From: Nitrospirae bacterium MYbinv3
Lineage (GTDB): Bacteria; Nitrospirota; Thermodesulfovibrionia; Thermodesulfovibrionales; Magnetobacteriaceae
Assembly: GCA_002753395.1 (NCBI GenBank)
Contig: PEAB01000008.1
Span: 25,843-71,578 of the forward strand
DNA: 45,736 nt
Direction: 5' to 3'
Shown here: positions 1 through 8,313 of the stretch, in pieces
Layout of the letters: each line of letters starts with the position of its first letter
How positions within the stretch are numbered: position 1 is the stretch's first letter
Made by a program: the position numbers and the translations under genes
Notes under the pieces: generated by a model
Told to the model about the DNA's origin: nothing
Seen by the model: only the letters and a program-made list of their open reading frames with translations
Database searches by the model: none

Positions 1-173
1 GAAACAAGGGAACAAGTTCCCTTGTGGGAGGGTCTAAGGGAGGGCAAAGCCCTCCTTTTTTCATCTTCACAACCTTAAGTCAACAACATTATCCCTAACC
101 CTCCCACAAGGGGGCCAGTCCCCTTGTGGGAGGGTGTTAAGTTTACTGTCACCACTACTTGTGCAGGACTACC
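1..173 (-). repeat. MITE-like element, partial copy at window edge
   Basis: This is the reverse complement of the left half of the element seen whole at 5983-6262 and 32002-32289. It ends with the shared terminal sequence GGTAGTCCTGCACAAGTAG (read on the minus strand) and continues past the window start. It contains the GC-rich internal module with nested hairpins. Its outer border falls on the last base of the fdhA stop codon, so the element abuts the gene exactly. Confidence 0.75.
39..61 (+). terminator. Terminator-like hairpin inside the repeat
   Basis: GGAGGGC, a three-base loop AAA, GCCCTCC, then six T residues. This has the form of a rho-independent terminator for plus-strand transcription entering from the left, facing the minus-strand fdh operon. 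The same hairpin recurs in the other copies of the element. Confidence 0.55.
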
Positions 174-2920
174 TAAAGTTTATCTATCCTGACTGCGCAG
201 GACTTGTACTCTGGCGTACCAGCGATGGAGTCGCGGTAGCCCGATGTCAATAAGTTTGAAAGGGCATCATCGTAGTGAAAAGCTAAAAACACGTTACCTG
301 CCTGTGACCGCTCAGTTACGTTTACTTTGACATTTATCTGTCCTCGACGTGATGACACCCTGACCATTTCACCGTTAGCTATGTTCAACTTCTTTGCGTC
401 GGCAAGGTTTATCTCTATGAGTTCCTCAGGGGCCAGCTCCATGATACCTCTGACTCGTCTTGTCATAGAACCGTTGTTATAGTGTTCTAATCTCCGGCCT
501 GTGATTAGGACATATGGATACTCTGCATCTGGGATCTCGCCAGAGCCTATGTGTTCCAGTGATACAAACAAAGCCTTTCCACCGGGGCGGTTGAACTGCT
601 GCTCATAAAGCGTAGTGGTGCCAGGATGGTCTTTGGTAGGACATGGCCATTGTATCCCTTGTTTCTCAATCCGCTCGTAGCTTATGCCGCCGTAGTTGGG
701 GGTTAGGCTTGCTATCTCATCCATGATCTGAGATGGATGGGAGTATTTCATCTCGTATCCCATTCTCGTTGAGATCTCTTGGAGAACCTGCCACTCGGCC
801 TTACCGCAAAGGGGTTCAATGGCCTTTCTGATCCTCTGAACCCTGCGCTCGCCGTTTGTAAACGTACCGTCCTTTTCAGCAAAAGAGGCACCGGGCAGAA
901 TGACGTCGGCAAAGCGGGTTGTATGGGTGTGAAACAAGTCGCAGACTACGAAGAACTCAAGGGCGTCGAATGCCTTCCATATGTGATTAAGGTTTGCATC
1001 GGTCTGGGCCGTATCTGCCCCCATGACAAATAGTCCCTTAAACGTCCCTTCAACGGCCTTATCAAACATCTCCACGGACTTAAGACCAGTCGTAGTTGGA
1101 AACGCTACACCCCATGCCCGTTCAAACTTCTCCCTGACCTCGGGTTTTGACACATACTGGTATCCTGTACATACTGCTGGAGAAGGTCCCATGTCAGAGG
1201 CGCCCTGGACGTTGTTCTGTCCCCTCAGCGCCATTATGCCCGTTGACGGTCTGCCAAGGTGTCCACATGCAAGGGCAAGGTTGGCTATGGCCATGGCATT
1301 TTCAGTACCCGTGCGATGCTCGGTGACCCCAAGACCGTAAAGGATCATGGCCTTGTCAGCCTTGGCATAGAGTCTTGCTGCTTTTTCAAGCCTGTCTATC
1401 GAGACACCTGTAATCTTTTCCGTGTATTCTGGTGTGTATTTCTTGACGGCCTCCTTAAGATCATCGAATCCCTCGGTGCGGCTTCCTATAAACTCGTTGT
1501 TCTGAAGTCCCTCTTTCAGTATGATGTGGATAAGACCGTTGAGTAGCGCGATGTTTGAACCGGGTTTCAAGTTGAGCCAAACATCGGAGAATTTCACAAG
1601 GTCTATCCTTCTGGGGTCGCCTACGATGATCCTGGCGCCGTTTCTAATAGCGTTATTAACGTGAAGCGACACTATGGGGTGTCCTTCAGTGGTATTTGAA
1701 CCAAAGATAAACAGTACATCTGCATCCTTAATCTGCTCCAAGGAATTACTTGCTGCCCCTGCTCCCAATGAGGTGGCCAGACCGGCCACAGTTGGGGCAT
1801 GTCAGACACGGGCACAGTTGTCCACATTATTTGTGCCAAGCGCCGCCCGTACCCATTTTGCAAGCAGGTAGTTCTCCTCATTCGTACACCGTGAGGATGA
1901 AAACCCGCCTACGGAATCGTTACCGTATTTAGCCTTTAGTTCTGCAAACTTAGATGCTACAAGGTCAAGTGCCTCATCCCACTCTGCCTCTCTGAACACG
2001 GCCATTGGGTTTTTCAGCACCTCCGGGGAGGTATCATCAACACCCTCACGGCGTATGAGTGGTTTGGTAAGTCTGTCAGGATGCTGTATAAAGTCGTATC
2101 CAAAGCGCCCCTTTACGCAGAGGTTTCCACGGTTGACGGGGGCCTCGTAGTCGGATGTGACCTTGACAATCTTTCCGTTATTGACGTTGAGGTAGAAGTT
2201 GCAGCCTGTACCACAGTATGTACAGGTTGTACGCACGCGGTCGACGCTTCCAACCCTGCCCTTGCCCATGGCCTGTTTCTCGGTGAGCGCCGCGTCGGGG
2301 CAGGTCGATACACACTGGCCACAGAACACGCATATATCTGGAGTGAGGGGCTTGCTAAAGGCCGTGTCCGGTTTGGAGTAAAACCCCCTGCCGGTCATAT
2401 CTATCGTGCCCTTCATCACCACGTTCTGACAGATGTTGACGCAGCGGCTGCACAACACACATTTATTGGGATCGTAGGAGATGAATGGATTGTCATCCTT
2501 TTTAGGCAGGTTCCACATCTCACCATAGTACTTATCGTATCGGACGCCATACCTGTAGACAAGCTCCTGAAGTGCGCACGAGCCAGCCTTATCGCAGAAC
2601 ATACAGTCGTTGGGGTGATTAGACAACAGCAGCTCCAGCACTGTCTTTCTCAGTCTAGTGATTCTGTCGCTCTCGGTCGTCACCTCCATCCCTTCTCTGA
2701 TCGGGGTTGTACAAGATGACAGTGGCCGCACCTGCCCTTTGATCTCCACTATACAGAGCCTGCAGCCGCCATAAGCCTCCAAACGCTCGTCGTAACACAG
2801 CGTTGGTACATATATACCGTTTTCACGGCATACCTGCAAAACCGTCTTACCGCTTTCAGAGGTTACTGCCTTACCATTTATCGTGAGTGTTATTGTATCT
2901 TCCATAATTGCTGTTGTCAT
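173..2920 (-). CDS. fdhA: Selenocysteine-containing NAD-linked formate dehydrogenase, catalytic subunit
   Basis: Molybdenum or tungsten bis-PGD formate dehydrogenase that oxidises formate to CO2. Two open frames, 1802-2920 and 173-1801, form one gene of 915 residues joined by an in-frame TGA at 1804-1802 (residue 373). The context CARV-Sec-HAPTVAGL matches the active site of E. coli FdhF (CARV-Sec-HGPSVAGL). Domains in order: plant-type 2Fe-2S (Cys 42, 53, 56, 70); His-Cys3 4Fe-4S (His 102, Cys 106, 109, 115); two 4Fe-4S clusters (Cys 154-164 and 197-207); the cofactor-proximal 4Fe-4S cluster starting CTYCGTGC (233-240); the molybdopterin oxidoreductase domain; the dinucleotide-binding domain. 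The iron-sulfur-rich N-terminus is that of cytosolic complexes working with NuoE/NuoF-like partners, encoded just upstream. The start has a Shine-Dalgarno AAGGAGAT. No Tat signal is visible, so a cytoplasmic location is likely. The stop codon is at the border of a MITE. Confidence 0.95.
1764..1804 (-). promoter_or_regulatory. Bacterial SECIS element and selenocysteine UGA codon
   Basis: Read on the minus strand, UGA (1804-1802) is followed after a short gap by CCCAA (1796-1792), then GUGGCC-GGUCU-GGCCAC (1789-1773), then UUGGG (1768-1764). The upper stem is a perfect 6-bp helix, and its GGUCU loop is the same as the SelB-binding loop of E. coli fdhF. CCCAA and UUGGG close the lower helix. This is strong evidence that the UGA is decoded as selenocysteine and is not a nonsense mutation. 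Confidence 0.93.
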
Positions 2921-2949
2921 GTTATATCTCCTTTATACTTTATGACGTT

Positions 2950-4734
2950 TCAACGTTTGTCAACCGCGTTGAACTTACACACGTCATAACATGAGTTGCA
3001 CTTTATACACAGACTCTGGTCAATATAGTGAGTTTTTTTCTTCTCACCAGTAATAGCCTTTACCGGACATACCCTGGCGCACATCGTGCAACCTGTACAG
3101 GTTGCCTCGTTGATGGTGTATGTCAGCAGTGCCTTGCATACTCCTGCAGGACAACGCTTCTCTGTGATGTGAGCGACGTACTCGTCTCTAAAATACCTTA
3201 GGGTGCTGAGGATGGGGTTTGGTGCTGTCTGACCTAATCCGCACAGGCTTGAGTCTATGACGTCAACTGACAGGTTTTCAAGCAGTTCCAGGTCATTGGC
3301 CTTGCCCTTGCCCTCGGTTATACGCGTGAGGATCTCTAAGAGCCTCTTTGTACCCACTCGGCATGGTGTACACTTGCCACAGGATTCGGCCTGTGTAAAT
3401 TCAAGGAAGTACTTCGCTATGTTGACCATGCAGTCATCCTCATCCATCACGACCATACCGCCAGAGCCCATGATGGAACCAACCTTGGCCAGCGACTCGT
3501 AATCCAGATGTGTGTCCAAAAGGCTCTCCGGTATACATCCACCGGATGGCCCGCCGGTTTGTACGGCCTTAAACCGTCTGTCCTTCTCTATACCACCGCC
3601 TATGCCATAGATGACATCGCGCAGTGGGATGCCCATTGGCACCTCTATGAGACCGGAGTTCTTTATCTTTCCAGTGAGGGCAAACACCTTTGTCCCCTTG
3701 CTCTTTTCTGTCCCAAGGGAGGCAAACCACTCAGCCCCTCGTCTGATTATGTATGTAACATTTGCTAGTGTCTCAACGTTGTTGATGACCGTGGGCTTAC
3801 CAAACAATCCCTTTTGTGCTGGAAACGGGGGCTTGCTCCTTGGCATACCCCTTTTACCCTCTATGGAGGCTATCAGCGCCGTCTCCTCACCGCAGATAAA
3901 GGCCCCGGCTCCAAGCTTGACCTTTATATCAAACTTAACCCCGTTGTCAAAGATGTTGTCCCCAAGGAAGCCCTTTTGGCGCGCCTGTTTTAGTGCCAGT
4001 TCCAGTCTCTGTACAGCCAGCGGATACTCCGCCCTTATGTAGACATAGCCCTTGGATGCCCCAATGGCATAGGCTGCTATGATCATCCCCTCTATGACGA
4101 CGTGTGGGTTACCCTCTACGACGGATCTGTCCATAAAGGCGCCTGGGTCGCCCTCATCGGCGTTACATATGATGTACTTCTGATCGGCCTGTTCATTGGC
4201 TCCGAACTCCCATTTAAGACCTGTGGGAAAGCCGGCCCCGCCCCGTCCCCTCAGACCTGACCTCTTTATGGTGTCGATGGTGTCTCCTGGCGATAGTGAG
4301 GTCAGTACCTTTCTGGCCGCCTCATAGCCGCCAACCTTTAGGTAGGCCTCTATGTCTTCGGGGTCAATCAGTCCGCACTCTGAGAGAACCACCTTCACCT
4401 GTTTGCCTTCAAAGTTGTGGTAGTCTTCACCGGCTGCAAAGTCCTCAACGGGTTGCCCGTCTATGATGTGCTCGTTCACTATGCGGTGGACTCTATCCAG
4501 AGTTACCTGTTCATAGGTTGTTTTTACACCGTCTATTGAGACATCCACAAGAACGTCTCTTGCACAGAACCCCCTGCATCCTACCCTGTGGAGATCGCAT
4601 TGTTTCTTGGAATGCAGTTGTGCCTCTATCCCTACCCCGGCTAATTCGGTAGATAATTTATCCATGACCTCTTGGGCTCCGGCTGCCAGACCCCCCGTGC
4701 CCATACACACGCTTATACTGATCTGTCTACTCAT
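2950..4734 (-). CDS. NuoF-like NADH-binding subunit of the formate dehydrogenase complex
   Basis: Flavin and NAD(H)-binding electron-transfer subunit, 594 residues. The N-terminal ~100 residues form a thioredoxin-like 2Fe-2S domain (Cys 10, 46, 53, 57). A NuoF core follows, with the glycine-rich FMN/NADH segment GRGGAGFPTGLKW, the NADEGDPGAFMD motif, an SLBB region and the 4Fe-4S motif ESCGKCTPCRVG. The C-terminus is a two-cluster ferredoxin domain (two CxxCxxCxxxCP-type motifs). This architecture is known from HndC, HydB and soluble formate dehydrogenase beta subunits, not from canonical complex I NuoF. Next to fdhA it should pass electrons between formate oxidation and NAD(P), perhaps with ferredoxin. 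It starts 8 bp inside the nuoE-like gene with a GAGGG ribosome site. The gene-level role is secure; the exact acceptor is not. Confidence 0.9.
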   Translation of the reverse strand: MSRQISISVCMGTGGLAAGAQEVMDKLSTELAGVGIEAQLHSKKQCDLHRVGCRGFCARDVLVDVSIDGVKTTYEQVTLDRVHRIVNEHIIDGQPVEDFAAGEDYHNFEGKQVKVVLSECGLIDPEDIEAYLKVGGYEAARKVLTSLSPGDTIDTIKRSGLRGRGGAGFPTGLKWEFGANEQADQKYIICNADEGDPGAFMDRSVVEGNPHVVIEGMIIAAYAIGASKGYVYIRAEYPLAVQRLELALKQARQKGFLGDNIFDNGVKFDIKVKLGAGAFICGEETALIASIEGKRGMPRSKPPFPAQKGLFGKPTVINNVETLANVTYIIRRGAEWFASLGTEKSKGTKVFALTGKIKNSGLIEVPMGIPLRDVIYGIGGGIEKDRRFKAVQTGGPSGGCIPESLLDTHLDYESLAKVGSIMGSGGMVVMDEDDCMVNIAKYFLEFTQAESCGKCTPCRVGTKRLLEILTRITEGKGKANDLELLENLSVDVIDSSLCGLGQTAPNPILSTLRYFRDEYVAHITEKRCPAGVCKALLTYTINEATCTGCTMCARVCPVKAITGEKKKTHYIDQSLCIKCNSCYDVCKFNAVDKR

Positions 4735-5194
4735 TTGTACCCTCTTTCATGGACTTTACCATCCTTAATAAATGGTTTATGTTGGCCTTACCGTGTACCT
4801 TTTTGTTGACTATGGCTACGGGGGCAATGCTGCAGGCCCCCACGCAGGCCACCTTTTCGATGGTTATCAAGCCATCAGAGGTGGTGTTATCTGATGTGGT
4901 CAGGCCGGTTTCTTGTTGGAGTCTTGCAATCAGTTTCTCCGATCCCTTGACGTGACATGCAGTGCCGCAGCAGAGGGTAAAGATGTTTTTCCCACGCGGT
5001 TTCAGGTGAAATTGAGCATAAAAGGTGGCAATCCCATAAAACTTGCTAACAGGGATTTCTAGTGAACGCGATACATATTGGACTGCCTCCTGAGGGATGT
5101 AGTTAAACTCATCCTGCAGCTTCTGTAATATGGAGACAAGGTTGCCCTCGTTGTGTAGATAATCGTCTATTATACTATCTAGTTTTTCTGTCAT
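4727..5194 (-). CDS. NuoE-like 2Fe-2S subunit of the formate dehydrogenase complex
   Basis: Thioredoxin-like [2Fe-2S] protein of 155 residues, the usual size for the NuoE/HndA family. The cluster ligands are visible as LCCGTACHVKG (Cys-x4-Cys) and, further on, VACVGACSIAP (Cys-x3-Cys). The N-terminal helical region contains the typical YIPQEAVQYVSR-type segment. It partners the NuoF-like protein encoded next. Its ATG overlaps the purE stop codon (ATGA, 5194-5191) and its end overlaps the following gene by 8 bp, so all four genes are probably translationally coupled. Confidence 0.92.
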   Translation of the reverse strand: MTEKLDSIIDDYLHNEGNLVSILQKLQDEFNYIPQEAVQYVSRSLEIPVSKFYGIATFYAQFHLKPRGKNIFTLCCGTACHVKGSEKLIARLQQETGLTTSDNTTSDGLITIEKVACVGACSIAPVAIVNKKVHGKANINHLLRMVKSMKEGTNE

Positions 5195-5709
5195 TTTTCC
5201 ATTTCCTCACTTTTTTCAAGTAGTATATTCTTGGTCTTGAGTCTGTAGGCATCCAGACCTTCTTTTATTTCAGGGTACTTGATAGACAGTATAGATGCGG
5301 CCAAGAATGCCCCGTTGGCTGCACCGTTTATAGCAACTGTAGCCACAGGTATCCCCGATGGCATCTGAACTGTTGACAAGAGGGCGTCTATGCCATTTAG
5401 TTCCCCTGACTTTATTGGCACTCCGACTACTGGGAGCGTTGTATTAGCGGCTATGGCTCCTGCAAGGTGGGCAGCCATCCCAGCTCCGGCAATGATGACC
5501 TCAATCCCTCTATCTCTGGCTGTTTTTGCGTACTCCGCTGTCAACTCTGGCAGTCTGTGTGCAGAACTTACCTTCAACTCGTACCTGATCCCTAGGTCAA
5601 TTAACACCTCGGTTGCCTTCGACATCACACTCATATCGCTGGCACTGCCCATCACAATCCCTATAACGGCCTTATTTGCCGCAACAGTGCGCTCAAGCCC
5701 TTCGTCCAT
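5191..5709 (-). CDS. purE: N5-carboxyaminoimidazole ribonucleotide mutase
   Basis: PurE catalyses interconversion of N5-CAIR and CAIR in purine synthesis. The 172-residue product has the class I signature: GSASDMSVM near the N-terminus, SAHRLPE, AGAGMAAHLAGAIAA, and a GIPVATVAINGAANGAFLA segment. The start at 5709 has a GGAGGT ribosome site five bases upstream. It is the first gene of the operon with the formate dehydrogenase and overlaps the next gene by 4 bp. No purK lies nearby in this window. Confidence 0.95.
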   Translation of the reverse strand: MDEGLERTVAANKAVIGIVMGSASDMSVMSKATEVLIDLGIRYELKVSSAHRLPELTAEYAKTARDRGIEVIIAGAGMAAHLAGAIAANTTLPVVGVPIKSGELNGIDALLSTVQMPSGIPVATVAINGAANGAFLAASILSIKYPEIKEGLDAYRLKTKNILLEKSEEMEK

Positions 5710-5820
5710 TTACACCTCCAAAACGCAACTGGCATAAGTTTGCAATCTGCAAACAGTCACAAGAAACAAAAAATTTAAACATATTTAGCATAAAAATAGC
5801 AAGGGGACGAATTCTGAAGT

Positions 5821-5955
5821 AGCGATTCTCACTGATAATAAATGTAACTTATTGATATGTAAGTAATATACTATAAAAACACCGCGAAAAATATTTTTCA
5901 TATACACAGTAAAATCCTTATAAAAAGCCATTCTGCAAATTCAGTGAGAATTGCT
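5821..5955. repeat. Short inverted-repeat-bounded segment
   Basis: The 15-mer AGCGATTCTCACTGA at 5821-5835 reappears inverted at 5941-5955 with one mismatch. The word CTGAAGT lies just outside the left arm (TTCTGAAGT) and again just after the right arm (TCCTGAAGT). The interior is AT-rich with no gene. It lies in the 5710-6381 gap together with the MITE at 5983-6262. It could be a small non-autonomous element or a transcribed stem; only one copy is seen here. Confidence 0.4.
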
Positions 5956-5982
5956 GATCCTGAAGTGTAATAAAAAAAATGA

Positions 5983-6262
5983 GGTAGTCCTGCACAAGTA
6001 GTGGTGACAGTAAACTTAACACCCTCCCCTAACCCCTAATGCTGTTGACTTAAAGGATGTAAAGATGCAAAAAAATAGAGAGGGCTTTGCCCTCCCTAGA
6101 CCCTCCCACAAGGGGATTCGTCCCCTTGACCCCGTAAATGTCAGGCGTGGCTGCTAAAGATGTTACTTGCTATACATCAATAATGCTTAAGTCAACAGCA
6201 TTACCCCTAACCCCTCCCATCAAGGGAGGGGGATTGAATATCACTACCTCTGCAGGACTACC
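5983..6262 (+). mobile_element. MITE-like element, full copy
   Basis: A ~280-bp element bounded by imperfect terminal inverted repeats. The left end is GGTAGTCCTGCACAAGTAG and the right end is the complement of GGTAGTCCTGCAGAGGTAG. The subterminal arms ATGCTGTTGACTTAA and TTAAGTCAACAGCAT are also inverted. The centre holds the GC-rich module (GAGGGC/GCCCTC hairpin and AAGGGG-N-CCCCTT hairpin). It encodes no protein. A second full copy at 32002-32289 is close to identical in both ends. No convincing target-site duplication is visible. Confidence 0.75.
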
Positions 6263-6381
6263 CAAAAATAGACCTTGTAAGAAAAAACGCTGTTATAAAT
6301 TTATTTTTATTGATAGTTATGATAAAATACATAATGATCGTTTTAATAATAATTAAGAGCTGAGAGAAAGGGGATTTTAAA

Positions 6382-7119
6382 TTGGCAGGTCACTCTAAAT
6401 GGGCGCAAATAAAGCGTAAGAAGGCTACTACTGACTCAAAACGCGGTAAGATCTTTTCTAAGATAGTGAAGGAGATTTCGATAGCTGCTAAGATGGGCGG
6501 GACAGACCCAGAGGGTAATGCTCGGCTGCGGACGGCTGTTGAAAAGGCAAAAATGGCTAATATGCCAGTAGATAATATCAAACGGGCGATCCAAAAAGGC
6601 TCAGGTGATTTGTCGGGACACAACTACGAAGAAATAGTGTATGAGGGATATGGTCCTGGCGGAGTTGCACTACTCATAGATATCCTCACTGATAATCGAA
6701 ACATGATCGTCGGGGAGATCAGACACATCCTAACCAAACACGGAGGTTCCTTGGGAGAGAGCGGTTGTGTTGCATGGATGTTTAAAAAAACAGGCTATTT
6801 ACAGGTTGACAAGAAATTGATCAGCGAGGACTCACTCCTCAGTCTTGTGCTCGATACTGGCGTCGATGATGTCAAAAACGATCCAAAAGAAGATACATAT
6901 GAGATTTTCACACCACTTGAGGGTTTTATACAAGTCAAAGACGTCCTTGAGAAGTCTAAGCTCAAGACCGTATCAGCTGAAATTACCATGCTGCCTAATA
7001 CCTATATAAGCGTAGACACACCAACGTTGGAGCAGAATATGAAGATCATTGATGTCCTTGAAGACCTTGATGACGTCCAAAATGTCTATGCTAACTTTGA
7101 ATTGCCAGATGAGATGTAG
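6382..7119 (+). CDS. yebC: YebC/PmpR-family protein
   Basis: Member of the YebC/PmpR (TACO1) family, cytoplasmic proteins linked to transcription regulation and, more recently, to translation of difficult peptide stretches. The 245 residues begin [21 protein letters not shown], the near-universal N-terminus of the family, which fixes the start at a TTG codon. GAGAAAGGGG lies upstream as ribosome site. The segments [20 protein letters not shown] and [16 protein letters not shown] are also typical. Length is normal. In many bacteria yebC lies beside ruvC; here it is followed by an htrA-type protease. Confidence 0.95.
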   Translation: MAGHSKWAQIKRKKATTDSKRGKIFSKIVKEISIAAKMGGTDPEGNARLRTAVEKAKMANMPVDNIKRAIQKGSGDLSGHNYEEIVYEGYGPGGVALLIDILTDNRNMIVGEIRHILTKHGGSLGESGCVAWMFKKTGYLQVDKKLISEDSLLSLVLDTGVDDVKNDPKEDTYEIFTPLEGFIQVKDVLEKSKLKTVSAEITMLPNTYISVDTPTLEQNMKIIDVLEDLDDVQNVYANFELPDEM

Positions 7120-7166
7120 ATATCGGTTTAACTTAAATATGCCGATAAATCTTAAAGCTATATAAA

Positions 7167-8267
7167 ATGACCAATCTTCGTTTATTTTTTAACAAGACTG
7201 TAGTTGAAAAGTTTAAAGGGGTGATAGTCCTGTTATCTCTTGCATTACTGCTTGTTCCAGAGCAGCTATGTGGCGGTAAATTAACGCCCGAGGAAGAAAT
7301 CACTATCACCGTCTACAAACAAAACAGCCCATCGGTAGTAAACATCACAACAACAACGTTAATACAGGATTTCTTTTCTGTATACCCACAAAAAGGCTCA
7401 GGCTCAGGTTCAATTATCAGCACAGACGGCTATGTACTAACAAACACACACGTTATTAAGGATGCAACGGAGATAAGCATCACAATGACAGATGGTCAAA
7501 AATATCGCGCTAAATTTATAGGCTCTGACCCAGATAACGACATTGCAGTCATAAAAATCATAAGCGATAAGTCAGTATCGTTTAAGGCCGTAGAGCTTGG
7601 CAACTCTGACGAACTTCAGGTTGGCCAGCGGGTCTACGCTATTGGTAACCCATTTGGGTTAAACTCAACGCTGACAACAGGGATAATTAGCGCCCTAGGC
7701 CGTCCTTTAACTACTGGAGGGGGTAAGGTCATGGAGAATGTTATACAGACCGACACACCTATTAACCCAGGTAACTCTGGCGGCCCGCTAATTGACACGA
7801 GTGGAAAGATGATAGGTATAAACAGCGCTATATTTACGCCATCTGGCGGTAGTGTTGGGATCGGTTTTGCCGTGCCCATAAATACCGCAAGAACGCTCAT
7901 ACCGGACCTCATAAAATACGGCAAAATAAGGAGGCCCTGGATTGGTATCGTCGGTGTCCCTCTCTGGGATAAACTTGCAAATGCGCTGGGGCTTTCCGTA
8001 AGCAACGGCATACTGGTCTCCAAGGTCATCGCAGCAAGTCCAGCACATAGGGCTGGGATTAAAGGCGGAGTCAGGGCAGTTGAGATCAACGATACGATAA
8101 TATACCTTGGAGGTGACGTTATACTTGAGGTAAACGACGTAAAGGTATCATCAATGCAGGATATTGCAAAAGCCCTAACAGCCGCAGACAGCAAGACTGT
8201 TTCTGTTAAAATTCTAAGAGGTAAACGGAGCTTTAAGGTAAGTTGTGCAGTTGAACTCAGACCTTAA
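7167..8267 (+). CDS. HtrA/DegP-family trypsin-like serine protease with one PDZ domain
   Basis: Envelope quality-control protease of 366 residues. A hydrophobic stretch at residues ~18-31 is a signal anchor or signal peptide. The catalytic triad is visible: His95 (TNTHVIKDA), Asp125 (DNDIAVIK) and Ser204 (NPGNSGGPL). A single PDZ domain follows (residues ~265-360, with SPAHRAGIKGG). One PDZ and a membrane segment resemble DegS/HtrA-like proteins more than two-PDZ DegP. No strong ribosome site precedes the ATG at 7167. Family assignment is secure; the specific substrate is unknown. Confidence 0.93.
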   Translation: MTNLRLFFNKTVVEKFKGVIVLLSLALLLVPEQLCGGKLTPEEEITITVYKQNSPSVVNITTTTLIQDFFSVYPQKGSGSGSIISTDGYVLTNTHVIKDATEISITMTDGQKYRAKFIGSDPDNDIAVIKIISDKSVSFKAVELGNSDELQVGQRVYAIGNPFGLNSTLTTGIISALGRPLTTGGGKVMENVIQTDTPINPGNSGGPLIDTSGKMIGINSAIFTPSGGSVGIGFAVPINTARTLIPDLIKYGKIRRPWIGIVGVPLWDKLANALGLSVSNGILVSKVIAASPAHRAGIKGGVRAVEINDTIIYLGGDVILEVNDVKVSSMQDIAKALTAADSKTVSVKILRGKRSFKVSCAVELRP

Positions 8268-8313
8268 ACTTTTATTCTAAGTAAGCGACATTAGTATTTA
8301 AGAGAGGCTAAGG

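Noticed and set aside
1802-1804. Premature stop making fdhA a pseudogene or two genes
   Set aside because: The TGA sits at the conserved selenocysteine position and is followed by a SECIS hairpin with the known loop sequence; both halves are intact in frame.
2950-5194. Complex I (nuoE, nuoF) locus
   Set aside because: The NuoF-like protein has extra N- and C-terminal iron-sulfur domains and lies with fdhA; no other nuo genes are present, so it is the diaphorase part of a soluble formate dehydrogenase.
6138-6356. 72-residue plus-strand protein (and similar frame at 32165-32389)
   Set aside because: Both frames are translations of the same MITE end plus differing flanks.
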